DNA from: Pseudoroseicyclus aestuarii
GTDB taxonomy: Bacteria > Pseudomonadota > Alphaproteobacteria > Rhodobacterales > Rhodobacteraceae
Reading direction: 5' to 3'
Length of the DNA: 64,000 nt
NCBI RefSeq assembly: GCF_003217255.1
Contig: NZ_QJTE01000002.1
Location: forward strand, 124,001-188,000
Below the pieces are notes generated by a model that was not told the DNA's origin, did not search any database, and saw only the letters and a program-made list of their open reading frames with translations. The position numbers were made by a program, and so were the translations under genes. This document shows, piece by piece, positions 7,413 to 15,933 of this stretch. Position 1 is the first letter of the stretch. Each line of letters opens with the position of its first letter.

Positions 7413-9286
7413 TCGGCGGCCTCCTGGATGAAGCCGCCCGATTGCCGCGCCCAGTAGCGGGCGTAAAGCCCCTCCTGCGCCAATAGCGCGTCATGCGTGC
7501 CCTGCTCGACGATGCGGCCCTGGTCCATGACCACGATCCGGTCCATCTGCGCCAGCGTCGAAAGGCGGTGCGCGATGGCGATGACGGTCTTGCCGACCAT
7601 CGCCTGTTCCAGCGCCGCCTGAATCTGCGCCTCGACCTCGGAATCGAGGGCCGAGGTCGCCTCGTCCAGCACGAGGATCGGCGCGTCCTTGAGCATGGCG
7701 CGGGCCAGCGCGATGCGCTGGCGCTGGCCGCCCGAGAGCTTTACCCCCCGCTCGCCCAGATGCGCGTCATACCCCTCGCGTCCCTTGAAGTCCGAGAGAA
7801 GGCGGATGAAATCGTCCGCCTCGGCCTGGCGGGCGGCGGCGACGATGTCGCCCTCCTCGGCGTCCGGGGCGCCGTAGCCGATGTTCTCTCGCGCGCTGCG
7901 GTTGAACATGGCGGTGTCCTGCGTGACCATCCCGATCCGTCGGCGCAGGCTGTCCTGCGTGACATGGGCGATGTCCTGCCCGTCGATGGTGATGCGCCCC
8001 TGCTCCAGATCGTAAAGCCGCAGCAAAGCCGCGACGAGCGTCGACTTGCCCGCGCCCGAGGCGCCGACGAGGCCCAGCTTCTCGCCCGCGCGGATATCGA
8101 GGTCGATGTCGCGGATGCCGCCATGCGGGCTGTCGTAGGTGAAGCTGACGCTATCGAAGCGGATCGCGCCTTCGGTCACCTCCAGTTCCGTGGCATCGGG
8201 GGCGTCGGTCAGGGCATGCGGCGGGGCGAGGGTCTGCATCGCATCCTCGATCTCGCCGACGTGGGAATACATCGCCATCAGGGTGAAGCTGACCCATCCG
8301 GTCATCTGCGACAGGCGCAGCGCGATGGCGCCCACGGCGGCGATATCGCCCGGGCTGGCCTGGCCGCGCGTCCAGAACCAGAGGGTCGATCCGACCAGCA
8401 GCACCGGCAGCGTGCCGGCCAGCGTCATCAGCCAGAAGCGAAAGCCGGTGGAGACGAGGCCGAAGCCGGTGGAGCTGTCGCGAAAGCGGCCCATGGCCTG
8501 GATCGCGGCGCGATCCTCATGAGCGGAATGGCCGAACAGCTTGACCGTCTTGATGTTGCTGATCGTGTCGACGACCTGCCCCGTCACCATGGCCCGCGCT
8601 GCCGCCCGCGCCTTCGAATTGGCGCGAATCTTCGGCATGTAGATGCGGATCAGCACGACATAGGCGAAGAACCAGACCGACAGCATGAGCGCGGCCCAGA
8701 CATCGATTCCGGTCAGCAGCAGCAGCGATCCCACGACCGAGGCGATGGCAAAGAGGATCGTGTTGATGAAGTCGGTCGCCAGATCCGTCGCCGCCCGCGC
8801 CGCCTGCATCTGCTTCTGGCTGATCCGCCCGGCGAAATCGTTGTCGAAGAAGGTGACGGCCTGCCCCAGCGTGTGCCGGTGCAGCCGCGACAGCACCAGC
8901 GTGAAGGAGCTTGGCGCGACAGCGACCGATTGCAGCAGCGCGTTCAGGCCCTGGCTAAGCGGGCGGGCGACGATGAAGAAGACCGCCGCCCCGATCATCA
9001 GCCACAGGTTCTCACCGAAGAGGGACGAGGCCTCCGAGGCCAGCGCCACGTCGATGACATGGCCCAGGATGCCCGCAGCCAGCACCTCGAGGATGCCGGC
9101 CACGACAGAGACGGCGCCAGCGACCGCCATGATGCCGAAGCTGCCGGTCAGCGCCCAGCGCAGGAAGGGCACCAGATCGCGCGGCGGCGGGCCGTCGCCG
9201 GGGGTGAAGGGCGCGATGCGGTCGGCCAGCCAGCCCAGCCGCATCGGCGCGCGCGGCTGCGAGGCGCTGTCTGACGGATCGCTCAT
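7409..9286 (-). CDS. ABC exporter half-transporter (third of three)
   Basis: 625 aa. An N-terminal six-helix exporter domain (roughly residues 30-340) precedes an ATPase domain. The ATPase motifs are Walker A GASGAGKST, signature LSGGQRQRIALARAML, Walker B ILVLDEATSALD with the catalytic Glu, and H-loop AHRLST. The fold is that of MsbA-like exporters, which act as dimers in the inner membrane. It is the most divergent of the three copies in its first 100 residues. Its ATG (9286) overlaps the stop of the middle exporter (ATGA). Substrate unknown; lipid, peptide or small-molecule export are all possible. Confidence 0.88.
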   Translation of the reverse strand: MSDPSDSASQPRAPMRLGWLADRIAPFTPGDGPPPRDLVPFLRWALTGSFGIMAVAGAVSVVAGILEVLAAGILGHVIDVALASEASSLFGENLWLMIGAAVFFIVARPLSQGLNALLQSVAVAPSSFTLVLSRLHRHTLGQAVTFFDNDFAGRISQKQMQAARAATDLATDFINTILFAIASVVGSLLLLTGIDVWAALMLSVWFFAYVVLIRIYMPKIRANSKARAAARAMVTGQVVDTISNIKTVKLFGHSAHEDRAAIQAMGRFRDSSTGFGLVSTGFRFWLMTLAGTLPVLLVGSTLWFWTRGQASPGDIAAVGAIALRLSQMTGWVSFTLMAMYSHVGEIEDAMQTLAPPHALTDAPDATELEVTEGAIRFDSVSFTYDSPHGGIRDIDLDIRAGEKLGLVGASGAGKSTLVAALLRLYDLEQGRITIDGQDIAHVTQDSLRRRIGMVTQDTAMFNRSARENIGYGAPDAEEGDIVAAARQAEADDFIRLLSDFKGREGYDAHLGERGVKLSGGQRQRIALARAMLKDAPILVLDEATSALDSEVEAQIQAALEQAMVGKTVIAIAHRLSTLAQMDRIVVMDQGRIVEQGTHDALLAQEGLYARYWARQSGGFIQEAAE

Positions 9287-11175
9287 GCGGTCGGCTCCTG
9301 TTCGGGGGTATCCTCGGCGGCGCCGAGAAACCCGCCCGACTGCCGCGCCCAGAACCTAGCGTAGAGGCCCTCTTCGGCCAGAAGCGCCTCATGGGTGCCC
9401 TGCTCGACGATGCGGCCGGCCTCCATCACCACGATCCGGTCCATCTGCGCGATGGTCGACAGCCGGTGGGCGATGGCGATCACGGTCTTGCCCACCATCA
9501 TCCGGTAGAGCGTCTCCTGGATCGCGGCCTCGACCTCTGAATCGAGGGCAGAGGTCGCCTCGTCGAGGATCAGGATCGGCGCGTCCTTCAGGATCACCCG
9601 GGCCAGCGCGATCCGCTGCCGCTGCCCGCCCGACAGCTTCACGCCCCGCTCGCCGACATGGGCGTCGAACCCGCGCCGGCCCTGCCCGTCCTCGAGCCCG
9701 AGGATGAAGTCATAGGCCTCGGCGCGCTTCGCCGCCTCGATCATCTGCGCCTCGGTCGCATCCGGGCGACCGTAGAGCAGGTTGTCGCGCACCGAGCGGT
9801 GCATGAGGCTGCTGTCCTGCGTGACCATGCCGATCCGCGCGCGCAAGCTATCCTGCCGCACCGCGCCGACATCCTGCCCGTCGATGGTGACCCGCCCCGC
9901 CTCGACATCGCGGAACCGCAGCAGAAGCCCGACGAGTGAGGATTTGCCCGCCCCCGAAGGGCCGACAAGGCCGATCCGCTCGCCCGGGCGGATCGTCAAC
10001 GAGACATGGTCCAGCCCGCCCGATCCGCGCCCGTAGTGGTGGCTGACGTCCTCGTAGCGGATCTCGCCGCGGGTCAGGGCCAGCGGCGCGGCGCCGGGCG
10101 CATCGGTGACGGTCTGCGGCACGGCAAGGCTTTGCAGACCCTCGCGGATCGTGCCCAGATGCTCGAAATAGCGGACCGTCATCCACATCAGCCAGCCGGT
10201 CATCGTGTTCAGCCGCAGCGCCATGGCGACGGCGGCGGCGACCTCGCCGACAGACAGCCGCCCGTCCGACCAGAGCCACAGCGCAGGGCCCACGACGAAG
10301 AGCAGCGCGGCGGAGTTGAAGACCGCCAGCGCCCCCTGCTGCGCCGCGAAAAGACGCATCAGCCGGGCAAAGCGCAGGTGCAGCCGCGCGATGGCGCTGC
10401 GGGCAAAGCCTTCCTCGCGCTCGGCATGGGCGAAAAGCTTGACCGATTCGATGTTGGCGTAGCTGTCGACGATCCGCCCGGTGACCCGGCTTTTCGCGTT
10501 GCTGAACCGCTCTGAGGCCTCGCCCGCCTGCGGCGCGAACCACAGCACGAAGGCGATGTAGAGCACGATCCAGCAGGCCAGCGGCAGCGCCAGCCAGGGG
10601 CTGAAGCCGATCAGCACGATCAGCGTCACGATGGCAAAGACCGCGCCTTGCCAGAAGGCCTCGAAACACAGGAAGACACCGTCCTCGACCGCCGCGCCGA
10701 CCTGCATGACGCGGTTCGACAGCCGCCCGGCGAAGTCGTTCTGGAAGAAGACGACGGGCTGACCCAGCAGGTGCCGGTGCGCGCGCCAGAGGGTCTGCGC
10801 CAGCAGGTTGGTCGAGATGCCCGAGAACAGGATCATCGCGTTCAGCGCCACGACGAGGGGGCGCAGCACCAGCAGCAGCAGTGCCGCGCCAACGAGTTCC
10901 ATCCCATTCTCGGCCCAGAAGCTGTCCGGCCCGGCGGCCATCAGGTCCACGAGGCGCCCGCCGTACCAGATCAGCGCCAGTTCCAGCACCGCGACGCCCA
11001 GCCCCGCGAGGGAGGCAAGGATCAGGATCCGCCGCAGCGGCGCCAGATGCGTGCGCACGAAGCCGGTCGCCGTGCGCGGCGGCGTCGCCGCCTCGTAGGG
11101 GGCGAAGGGATCGACCTGATCCTCGATCCAGCGGGCGACGGGGCCGCGCGCGGCCCGTCTGACACGTCCCAACAT
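9283..11175 (-). CDS. ABC exporter half-transporter (second of three)
   Basis: 630 aa. Fused membrane and ATPase domains, with Walker A GPSGAGKSSLV, signature LSGGQRQRIALARVIL, Walker B ILILDEATSALD and AHRLST. The extreme C-terminus (YARFWARQSGGFLGAAE) is nearly identical in its three tandem neighbours, which marks them as recent-lineage paralogues. All nucleotide-site residues look intact, so this is not an inactive subunit of a degenerate heterodimer. Its start overlaps the first exporter's TAA by one base, and its stop overlaps the third exporter's start. Confidence 0.88.
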   Translation of the reverse strand: MLGRVRRAARGPVARWIEDQVDPFAPYEAATPPRTATGFVRTHLAPLRRILILASLAGLGVAVLELALIWYGGRLVDLMAAGPDSFWAENGMELVGAALLLLVLRPLVVALNAMILFSGISTNLLAQTLWRAHRHLLGQPVVFFQNDFAGRLSNRVMQVGAAVEDGVFLCFEAFWQGAVFAIVTLIVLIGFSPWLALPLACWIVLYIAFVLWFAPQAGEASERFSNAKSRVTGRIVDSYANIESVKLFAHAEREEGFARSAIARLHLRFARLMRLFAAQQGALAVFNSAALLFVVGPALWLWSDGRLSVGEVAAAVAMALRLNTMTGWLMWMTVRYFEHLGTIREGLQSLAVPQTVTDAPGAAPLALTRGEIRYEDVSHHYGRGSGGLDHVSLTIRPGERIGLVGPSGAGKSSLVGLLLRFRDVEAGRVTIDGQDVGAVRQDSLRARIGMVTQDSSLMHRSVRDNLLYGRPDATEAQMIEAAKRAEAYDFILGLEDGQGRRGFDAHVGERGVKLSGGQRQRIALARVILKDAPILILDEATSALDSEVEAAIQETLYRMMVGKTVIAIAHRLSTIAQMDRIVVMEAGRIVEQGTHEALLAEEGLYARFWARQSGGFLGAAEDTPEQEPTA

Positions 11176-13013
11176 TATTCCGCTGCCTCCGCACCAAGGA
11201 ACCCGCCCGACTGCCGCGCCCAGAGACGGGCATAAAGGCCGCCCTCCTCCAGCAGCGCGCCATGCGGGCCATCTTCGACGATGCGCCCGCCTTGCATGAC
11301 GATGACGCGGTCCATCCGGGCGATGGTCGACAGCCGGTGCGCGACGGCGATCACCGTCTTGCCCTCCATCATCCGGTAGAGCGTCTCCTGAATCGCGGCC
11401 TCGACCTCCGAATCCAGCGCCGAGGTCGCCTCGTCGAGGATCAGGATCGGCGCATCCTTCAGGATGACACGGGCCAGCGCGATCCGCTGCCGCTGCCCGC
11501 CGGACAGCTTCACGCCCCGCTCGCCCACCTGCGCGTCGTAGCCGCGCCGCCCCTGCGCATCCTCGAGGGTCAGGATGAAGTCATGCGCCTCGGCCTTGCG
11601 GGCGGCGGCGATGACCTCATCCTCGCTGGCATTGGGCCGGCCATAGAGGATGTTGTCCCGGACCGAGCGGTGCAGAAGGCTGCTGTCCTGCTGCACCACG
11701 CCGATGGCCTGGCGCAGACTGTCCTGCGTGACATGGGCGATGTCCTGCCCGTCGATGGCGATCACGCCACGTTCCGCGTCGTAGAACCGCAAAAGCAGCT
11801 TCACCAGCGTCGACTTGCCCGCCCCCGAGGGGCCGACGAGGCCGACCTTCTGGCCCGGCGCGATAGACAGGTCGATCCGCTCCAGCCCGCCGGTCTCGCG
11901 CCCGTAGCGATGGGTCAGCCCCTCGATCGTGACCGCGCCGCGCGGCACGTCGAGCGGGCGCGCGCCGGGACGGTCGAGCAGGGTCACCGGCTGGGCAATC
12001 GTCTCCATACCCTCGGCGACGACGCCGAGGTTGCGGAAGAAGGTCGAGACGGCCCACATGATCCAGCCGGTCATCGCGTTCAGCCGCAGGCACAGCGCGG
12101 TCGCCGCGGCGACCACGCCGACGCTGGCCGAGCCGATGGACCACAGCCAGATCGCCCAGCCCACGACGCCGACGATCAGCAGCCCGTTCAACAGAACGAG
12201 CGAGCCGTCCATGATGGTGAAAAGCCGCATCTCGCCCTGGTTGGTGCGGCGCGCGTTCTCGATCGCCTCGTGGGCGTAGTCGACCTCGCGCTGGTGATGG
12301 GCGAACATCTTCACCGAATGGATGTTGGTGTAGCTGTCCACGACGCGCCCCGTGACCTGGCTGCGCGCGTCCGAGGCCGCCTCGGAGGCCGGGCCGACCC
12401 GGCGGATCGTCCAGCGCAGAAGGCACAGGTATAGGCCCAGCCAGACCGCCATCGGGATCAGCAGCCGCGCATCCGCGTCCAGCAGCAGCACCGCGGCGCC
12501 GATGACATAAGCCATGGCGAAGGTGATCGCGTCGAACATCTGGAACACCGCCTCGCCGGCGGCGGGCGGGGTCTGCATGATCCGGTTGGCGATGCGCCCG
12601 GCAAAGTCGTTCTCGAACCAGCCGACGGACTGGCGCAGCACGTGCCGATGCGCCCGCCAGCGCACGATGGTGGCAAAGTTCGGCACGATTGAATTGTTCA
12701 GCAGCGCCACGTTGCACAGCTGGATCGCGGGCCGCAGGATCAGGATGAACAGCGCCACGGCGATCAGCTCGGCCCCGTGGGCGCGCAGCACCTCGGAGGG
12801 ATCGCCGGCCAGCAGGTTCACGAGGCGGCCCATGTAGGCCAGCAGCCAGATCTCGATGGCCGCGACGATCACCGCCGTGACGGCGGCGGCGGCGAAGACG
12901 CGGCGAAAGGGCCGCATGTACTGGCGCAGGAACGGCCAAAGCCGCGTCGGCGGGCGATCCGTTTCGTCATAGGGGACGTAGGGATCGACGAGGGTTTCGA
13001 ACAGGCGGAACAC
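11175..13013 (-). CDS. ABC exporter half-transporter (first of three)
   Basis: 612 aa, GTG start at 13013 preceded by a weak GAGAG site. The N-terminal six-helix domain carries the ETLVDPYVPYDETDRPP leader typical of this Rhodobacterales exporter group. ATPase motifs are Walker A GPSGAGKSTLV, LSGGQRQRIALAR, ILILDEATSALD and AHRLST. It is the first gene of a coupled four-gene run ending in the rRNA methyltransferase. It is divergent from the DHB genes across 308 bp. That arrangement suggests, but does not prove, that one or more of the three exporters moves DHB or a DHB derivative. Confidence 0.88.
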   Translation of the reverse strand: MFRLFETLVDPYVPYDETDRPPTRLWPFLRQYMRPFRRVFAAAAVTAVIVAAIEIWLLAYMGRLVNLLAGDPSEVLRAHGAELIAVALFILILRPAIQLCNVALLNNSIVPNFATIVRWRAHRHVLRQSVGWFENDFAGRIANRIMQTPPAAGEAVFQMFDAITFAMAYVIGAAVLLLDADARLLIPMAVWLGLYLCLLRWTIRRVGPASEAASDARSQVTGRVVDSYTNIHSVKMFAHHQREVDYAHEAIENARRTNQGEMRLFTIMDGSLVLLNGLLIVGVVGWAIWLWSIGSASVGVVAAATALCLRLNAMTGWIMWAVSTFFRNLGVVAEGMETIAQPVTLLDRPGARPLDVPRGAVTIEGLTHRYGRETGGLERIDLSIAPGQKVGLVGPSGAGKSTLVKLLLRFYDAERGVIAIDGQDIAHVTQDSLRQAIGVVQQDSSLLHRSVRDNILYGRPNASEDEVIAAARKAEAHDFILTLEDAQGRRGYDAQVGERGVKLSGGQRQRIALARVILKDAPILILDEATSALDSEVEAAIQETLYRMMEGKTVIAVAHRLSTIARMDRVIVMQGGRIVEDGPHGALLEEGGLYARLWARQSGGFLGAEAAE

Positions 13014-13223
13014 GGGCGGAAGGCTCTCAAAGAAAGGAATGGCGGCGCGTTGGATGCAGGCGGCGGGACAAGATCCGGGCCACCAGGAACGGGATCTGTC
13101 CGGTCAAAGCCGGTGCTTGATAAACCCGTTATCCATGCGCGATTCCTCCTTTGGACGGATTTGGCTTACACCCGGCTGCTGCAGCTGTCACCCCTCTTGG
13201 CCGCGCCGGCGCCGAGGCGGCGA

Positions 13224-13252
13224 TTGACAGGCCGTCGGGTGGCGCCTAACAA
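13224..13252 (+). promoter_or_regulatory. Promoter of the DHB biosynthesis operon
   Basis: A perfect TTGACA (13224-13229) is followed after 17 bp by TAACAA (13247-13252). The predicted transcription start is near 13259, about 60 bp before the first gene. It points toward the isochorismate synthase gene. Confidence 0.6.
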
Positions 13253-13258
13253 ATACCC

Positions 13259-13271
13259 GACAAGTTTTGTC
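13259..13271. promoter_or_regulatory. Perfect palindrome at the DHB promoter start (probable operator)
   Basis: GACAA-GTT-TTGTC is a perfect 5-3-5 inverted repeat lying exactly where transcription from the promoter at 13224-13252 should begin. A repressor bound here would block the DHB genes. The sequence does not match Irr boxes or the TGA-N9-TCA RirA-type box as I know them, so the regulator is unknown. Confidence 0.45.
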
Positions 13272-13321
13272 TGATACGGCGTGGCACCCAGTGCCGCCCC
13301 GCCGGGTCCGGAGGCGCCGGC

Positions 13322-14431
13322 ATGACCAAGCAGCACAGTTTCCCCGCCGATCAGGGCCTGCCGGCCGATGCCCTCGGCCAGCCCGTCCTTCTGGGCCGCA
13401 GCTTCGGCCGGGTGACGCAGGCGCATGCAGGCTCTCTCGAGCATTTCGCGCAGGCGGGCCTCCCCCGGACCGAAGAGGACCTGATCGGCGCCTTTCCCTT
13501 CGCCCGCGGCGCGCCGGGCCATCTCTATGCCACCGCGCCGGAGGCGATGCCCGACCGGCGCGACGCGCCGCCGGCGCTATGCGCACCGCCCGTCCCGGTC
13601 CCCGAGCCCGCGCTCTATGGCGAGGCGGTGCGCAGCCTCGCCGCGCGGATCCGCCAGGGCGGGCCGCTGAAAAAGGCCGTGCTCGCCCGCATGCTCGAGG
13701 TGCGGACCGATCGCCCGCTCGACCCCCTGCAGGTGGCCCTGCGGCTTTGCGAGGATCCCGACATCACCGGCTACTGCTTGCCGCTGCCGCCACGCGGGGC
13801 CGGCGCGCGCTGGCTGGTCGGCGCCACGCCCGAACTGCTGCTGGACAAGCGGGGCGCCGCCATCCGCTCGCATCCCTTCGCCGGCTCCGCCCAGCGGTCG
13901 GAAGACCCTGCGCAGGACCGCGCCGCCGCCGGGGCCCTCGAAGCTTCGGCCAAGGACAGGGCCGAGCATCGGCTGGTGGTCGAGTACATCCACGACATCC
14001 TCGCCCCTCATTGCCGCCACCTGTCGGTGCCGAAGGGGCCGGCGCTGCACCGAACAGCCTCGCTCTGGCACCTCGGCACCTTGATAGAGGGCGAGCTGGC
14101 GGATCCCGAGACCCCCTGCCTCGCGCTTCTGGCCGCGCTGCACCCGACCCCCGCTGTCGCCGGCCAGCCGCTGGCCCCCGCGCTCGACAGCATCGGCGCG
14201 GCAGAGCCCTTCGAGCGGGAGTTCTACGCCGGAACGCTGGGGCGGGTGACAGCGCAGAACGACGGCACATGGTACGTCACCCTGCGCTGCGCGATCATCG
14301 AGGGCTGCCTCGCCCGCCTCTTCGCCGGGGCCGGCATCGTCGGCGCCTCCGACCCTGTCTCCGAGATCGCCGAGACCTCGGCCAAGTTCACCGCGATGTG
14401 CCGCGCACTCGGCCTCGATACCCCAGATTGA
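13322..14431 (+). CDS. dhbC: Isochorismate synthase (DhbC/EntC type)
   Basis: 369 aa, a chorismate-binding domain of normal length. It converts chorismate to isochorismate, the first step to 2,3-dihydroxybenzoate. Visible family motifs are the substrate-site KKAVLARMLEV, the P-E-L-L strand WLVGATPELLL, HPTPAVAGQP, and the metal-binding AGAGIVGASDPVSEIAET at the C-terminus. The ATG at 13322 is about 50 bp downstream of the palindrome. Isochorismatase follows 19 bp later, so the product is committed to DHB and not to menaquinone or salicylate. Confidence 0.9.
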   Translation: MTKQHSFPADQGLPADALGQPVLLGRSFGRVTQAHAGSLEHFAQAGLPRTEEDLIGAFPFARGAPGHLYATAPEAMPDRRDAPPALCAPPVPVPEPALYGEAVRSLAARIRQGGPLKKAVLARMLEVRTDRPLDPLQVALRLCEDPDITGYCLPLPPRGAGARWLVGATPELLLDKRGAAIRSHPFAGSAQRSEDPAQDRAAAGALEASAKDRAEHRLVVEYIHDILAPHCRHLSVPKGPALHRTASLWHLGTLIEGELADPETPCLALLAALHPTPAVAGQPLAPALDSIGAAEPFEREFYAGTLGRVTAQNDGTWYVTLRCAIIEGCLARLFAGAGIVGASDPVSEIAETSAKFTAMCRALGLDTPD

Positions 14432-14450
14432 CCCACGAAGAGGCGTCCCC

Positions 14451-15101
14451 TTGGCCCTGCCGACGATCCCCGACTACCCGCTGCCGACCAATCTGCCCGC
14501 CCCGCGCGCGCCCTACGCCTTGCAGCCCGGCCGGGCCGCGCTGCTGATCCACGACATGCAGCGCTACTTCTGCGCCGCCTACGGGCCTGACGCGCTGGAG
14601 CGTGACGCCTCCCCCCTCGCGCAGGCCGCGCAGGGCATCGCGCGGATCGCGGCGGCGGCGCGGGTAGCGGGGATGCCGGTCTTCTACACCGCGCAGAAGG
14701 GCGACCAGTTCCGCCCCGACCGCGGGCTGCAGGCCGATCTCTGGGGGCCGGGCATGCAGGCGATCCCCGAGCATGAGGCGATCATCGCCCCGCTCGCCCC
14801 CGAGGCCGGCGACATCACCCTCGTGAAGCATCGCTACAGCGCCTTTCAGCGCTCCAACCTCGAGAGGCTGCTCAGGGCGCGGGGGCGGGATCAGCTCGTG
14901 ATCACCGGCATTTATGCCCATATCGGCTGCCTCGCCACGGCGGCGGAAGCCTTCCAGCGCGACGTGGAGCCCTTCTTCGTCGCCGATGCCCTCGCCGATT
15001 TCTCGCGCGAGCGGCACGAGATGGCGGTCAATTGGGTCGCCTCCTGCGCCGGGGTGCCGCTGAGCGTGGCGCAGGCCACGGCGCGGATCGAGGGCGCGTG
15101 A
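14451..15101 (+). CDS. Isochorismatase (DhbB/EntB N-terminal type, no aryl carrier)
   Basis: 216 aa with a TTG start at 14451 behind a GAAGAGG site. It hydrolyses isochorismate to 2,3-dihydro-2,3-dihydroxybenzoate and pyruvate. Close EntB-like signatures are LLIHDMQRYF (active-site Asp), VKHRYSAFQ, and ITGIYAHIGCLATAAEAFQR followed by FFVADALADFSRERHEMA. EntB and DhbB proteins that load DHB onto a siderophore synthetase carry an extra C-terminal aryl-carrier domain of about 75 residues. This protein ends right after the isochorismatase fold, so that carrier function is missing here. Confidence 0.9.
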   Translation: MALPTIPDYPLPTNLPAPRAPYALQPGRAALLIHDMQRYFCAAYGPDALERDASPLAQAAQGIARIAAAARVAGMPVFYTAQKGDQFRPDRGLQADLWGPGMQAIPEHEAIIAPLAPEAGDITLVKHRYSAFQRSNLERLLRARGRDQLVITGIYAHIGCLATAAEAFQRDVEPFFVADALADFSRERHEMAVNWVASCAGVPLSVAQATARIEGA

Positions 15102-15868
15102 TGCAGCTGACGGGGTTCGAAGGACAGGCCGCCTTCGTCGCGGGCGCCGGCGGCGGCGTCGGCCGCGCCGTCACCGCCCTGCTGGCCGAGGCCGGGGCGC
15201 GCGTCATGGCGACCGACCTGCCGGGCGTCATGGGGGACGCGCCGCAAAGACCGGGCGTGACATGGGCCCCGCTCGACGTCACCGACGCCGAGGCCGTCGA
15301 GGCCGCGCTCGAGGCTGCTGAGCAGGCCTTGGGGCCGATCCGGCACGGCATCTTCTGCTCCGGCATTCTGCAGACACAATCGCTTCTGGACACCAGCGCC
15401 GAGGATTGGCGCCGCGTCATCGAGGTGAACCTGACGGGCGGCTTTACTGTCTGCACCGCGCTGGGGCGGCGCATGGCGGCGCAAGGCGCGGGCGGAATCG
15501 TCGCCGTCGGCTCGAACGCTGCGGGCATCCCGCGCCTCGGCATGGGCGCCTATCCGGCCAGCAAGGCCGGGCTGCACATGCTTATCCGCTGCCTCGGGCT
15601 GGAGCTGGCGCCGCATGGCGTGCGCTGCAACATCGTCGCCCCCGGCTCGACCCTGACGCCGATGCTGAGGGGGATGTGGGCCGATCCCTCGGGCGCCGAG
15701 GCGACGATCGCCGGCAACCTCGCGACCCACAGGACCGGCATCCCGCTGGGCAAGCTGGCCCGGCCCGAGGATATCGGCCAGAGCGTGCTCTTCCTGCTGT
15801 CGGACCAGGCCGGCCATGTCACCATGGCCGATCTCTACGTCGACGGGGGCGCCACGCTTCGGGGCTGA
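15101..15868 (+). CDS. dhbA: 2,3-dihydro-2,3-dihydroxybenzoate dehydrogenase (DhbA/EntA type)
   Basis: 255 aa short-chain dehydrogenase. The Rossmann glycine motif is AGAGGGVGRA near residue 16. The catalytic pair is in AYPASKAG (Tyr and Lys), preceded by the Ser-containing AVGSNAAGIPR. The EntA-like PRLGMGAYPASKAG context supports the DHB role: NAD-dependent oxidation of dihydro-DHB to 2,3-dihydroxybenzoate. The ATG overlaps the isochorismatase stop (TGATG). No DHB-AMP ligase or NRPS gene follows; a strong hairpin ends the operon. Confidence 0.87.
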   Translation: MQLTGFEGQAAFVAGAGGGVGRAVTALLAEAGARVMATDLPGVMGDAPQRPGVTWAPLDVTDAEAVEAALEAAEQALGPIRHGIFCSGILQTQSLLDTSAEDWRRVIEVNLTGGFTVCTALGRRMAAQGAGGIVAVGSNAAGIPRLGMGAYPASKAGLHMLIRCLGLELAPHGVRCNIVAPGSTLTPMLRGMWADPSGAEATIAGNLATHRTGIPLGKLARPEDIGQSVLFLLSDQAGHVTMADLYVDGGATLRG

Positions 15869-15890
15869 GGCGCGGCCGCGCAGCGGGCGC

Positions 15891-15925
15891 CCGGCGGCAC
15901 GGGGCTCGATGCCCCGCGCCGCCGG
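15891..15925. terminator. Hairpin terminator between dhbA and the CCA-enzyme gene
   Basis: CCGGCGGC-A-CGGGGC, a TCGAT loop, then GCCCCG-C-GCCGCCGG: a long stem with one mismatch, followed by CCCCCCTTT. It lies between converging genes and could act on both strands. Confidence 0.65.
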
Positions 15926-15933
15926 CCCCCCTT

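Larger units (their letters stand above)
13014..13321. other. Divergent intergenic region between exporters and DHB genes
   Basis: 308 bp without a credible gene. The left half, next to the exporter start, shows no clear promoter by eye. The right half holds the promoter and palindrome listed separately. A short run of low-complexity GC sequence (13196-13220) reads as overlapping shadow frames on both strands and has no ribosome site. Confidence 0.6.
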
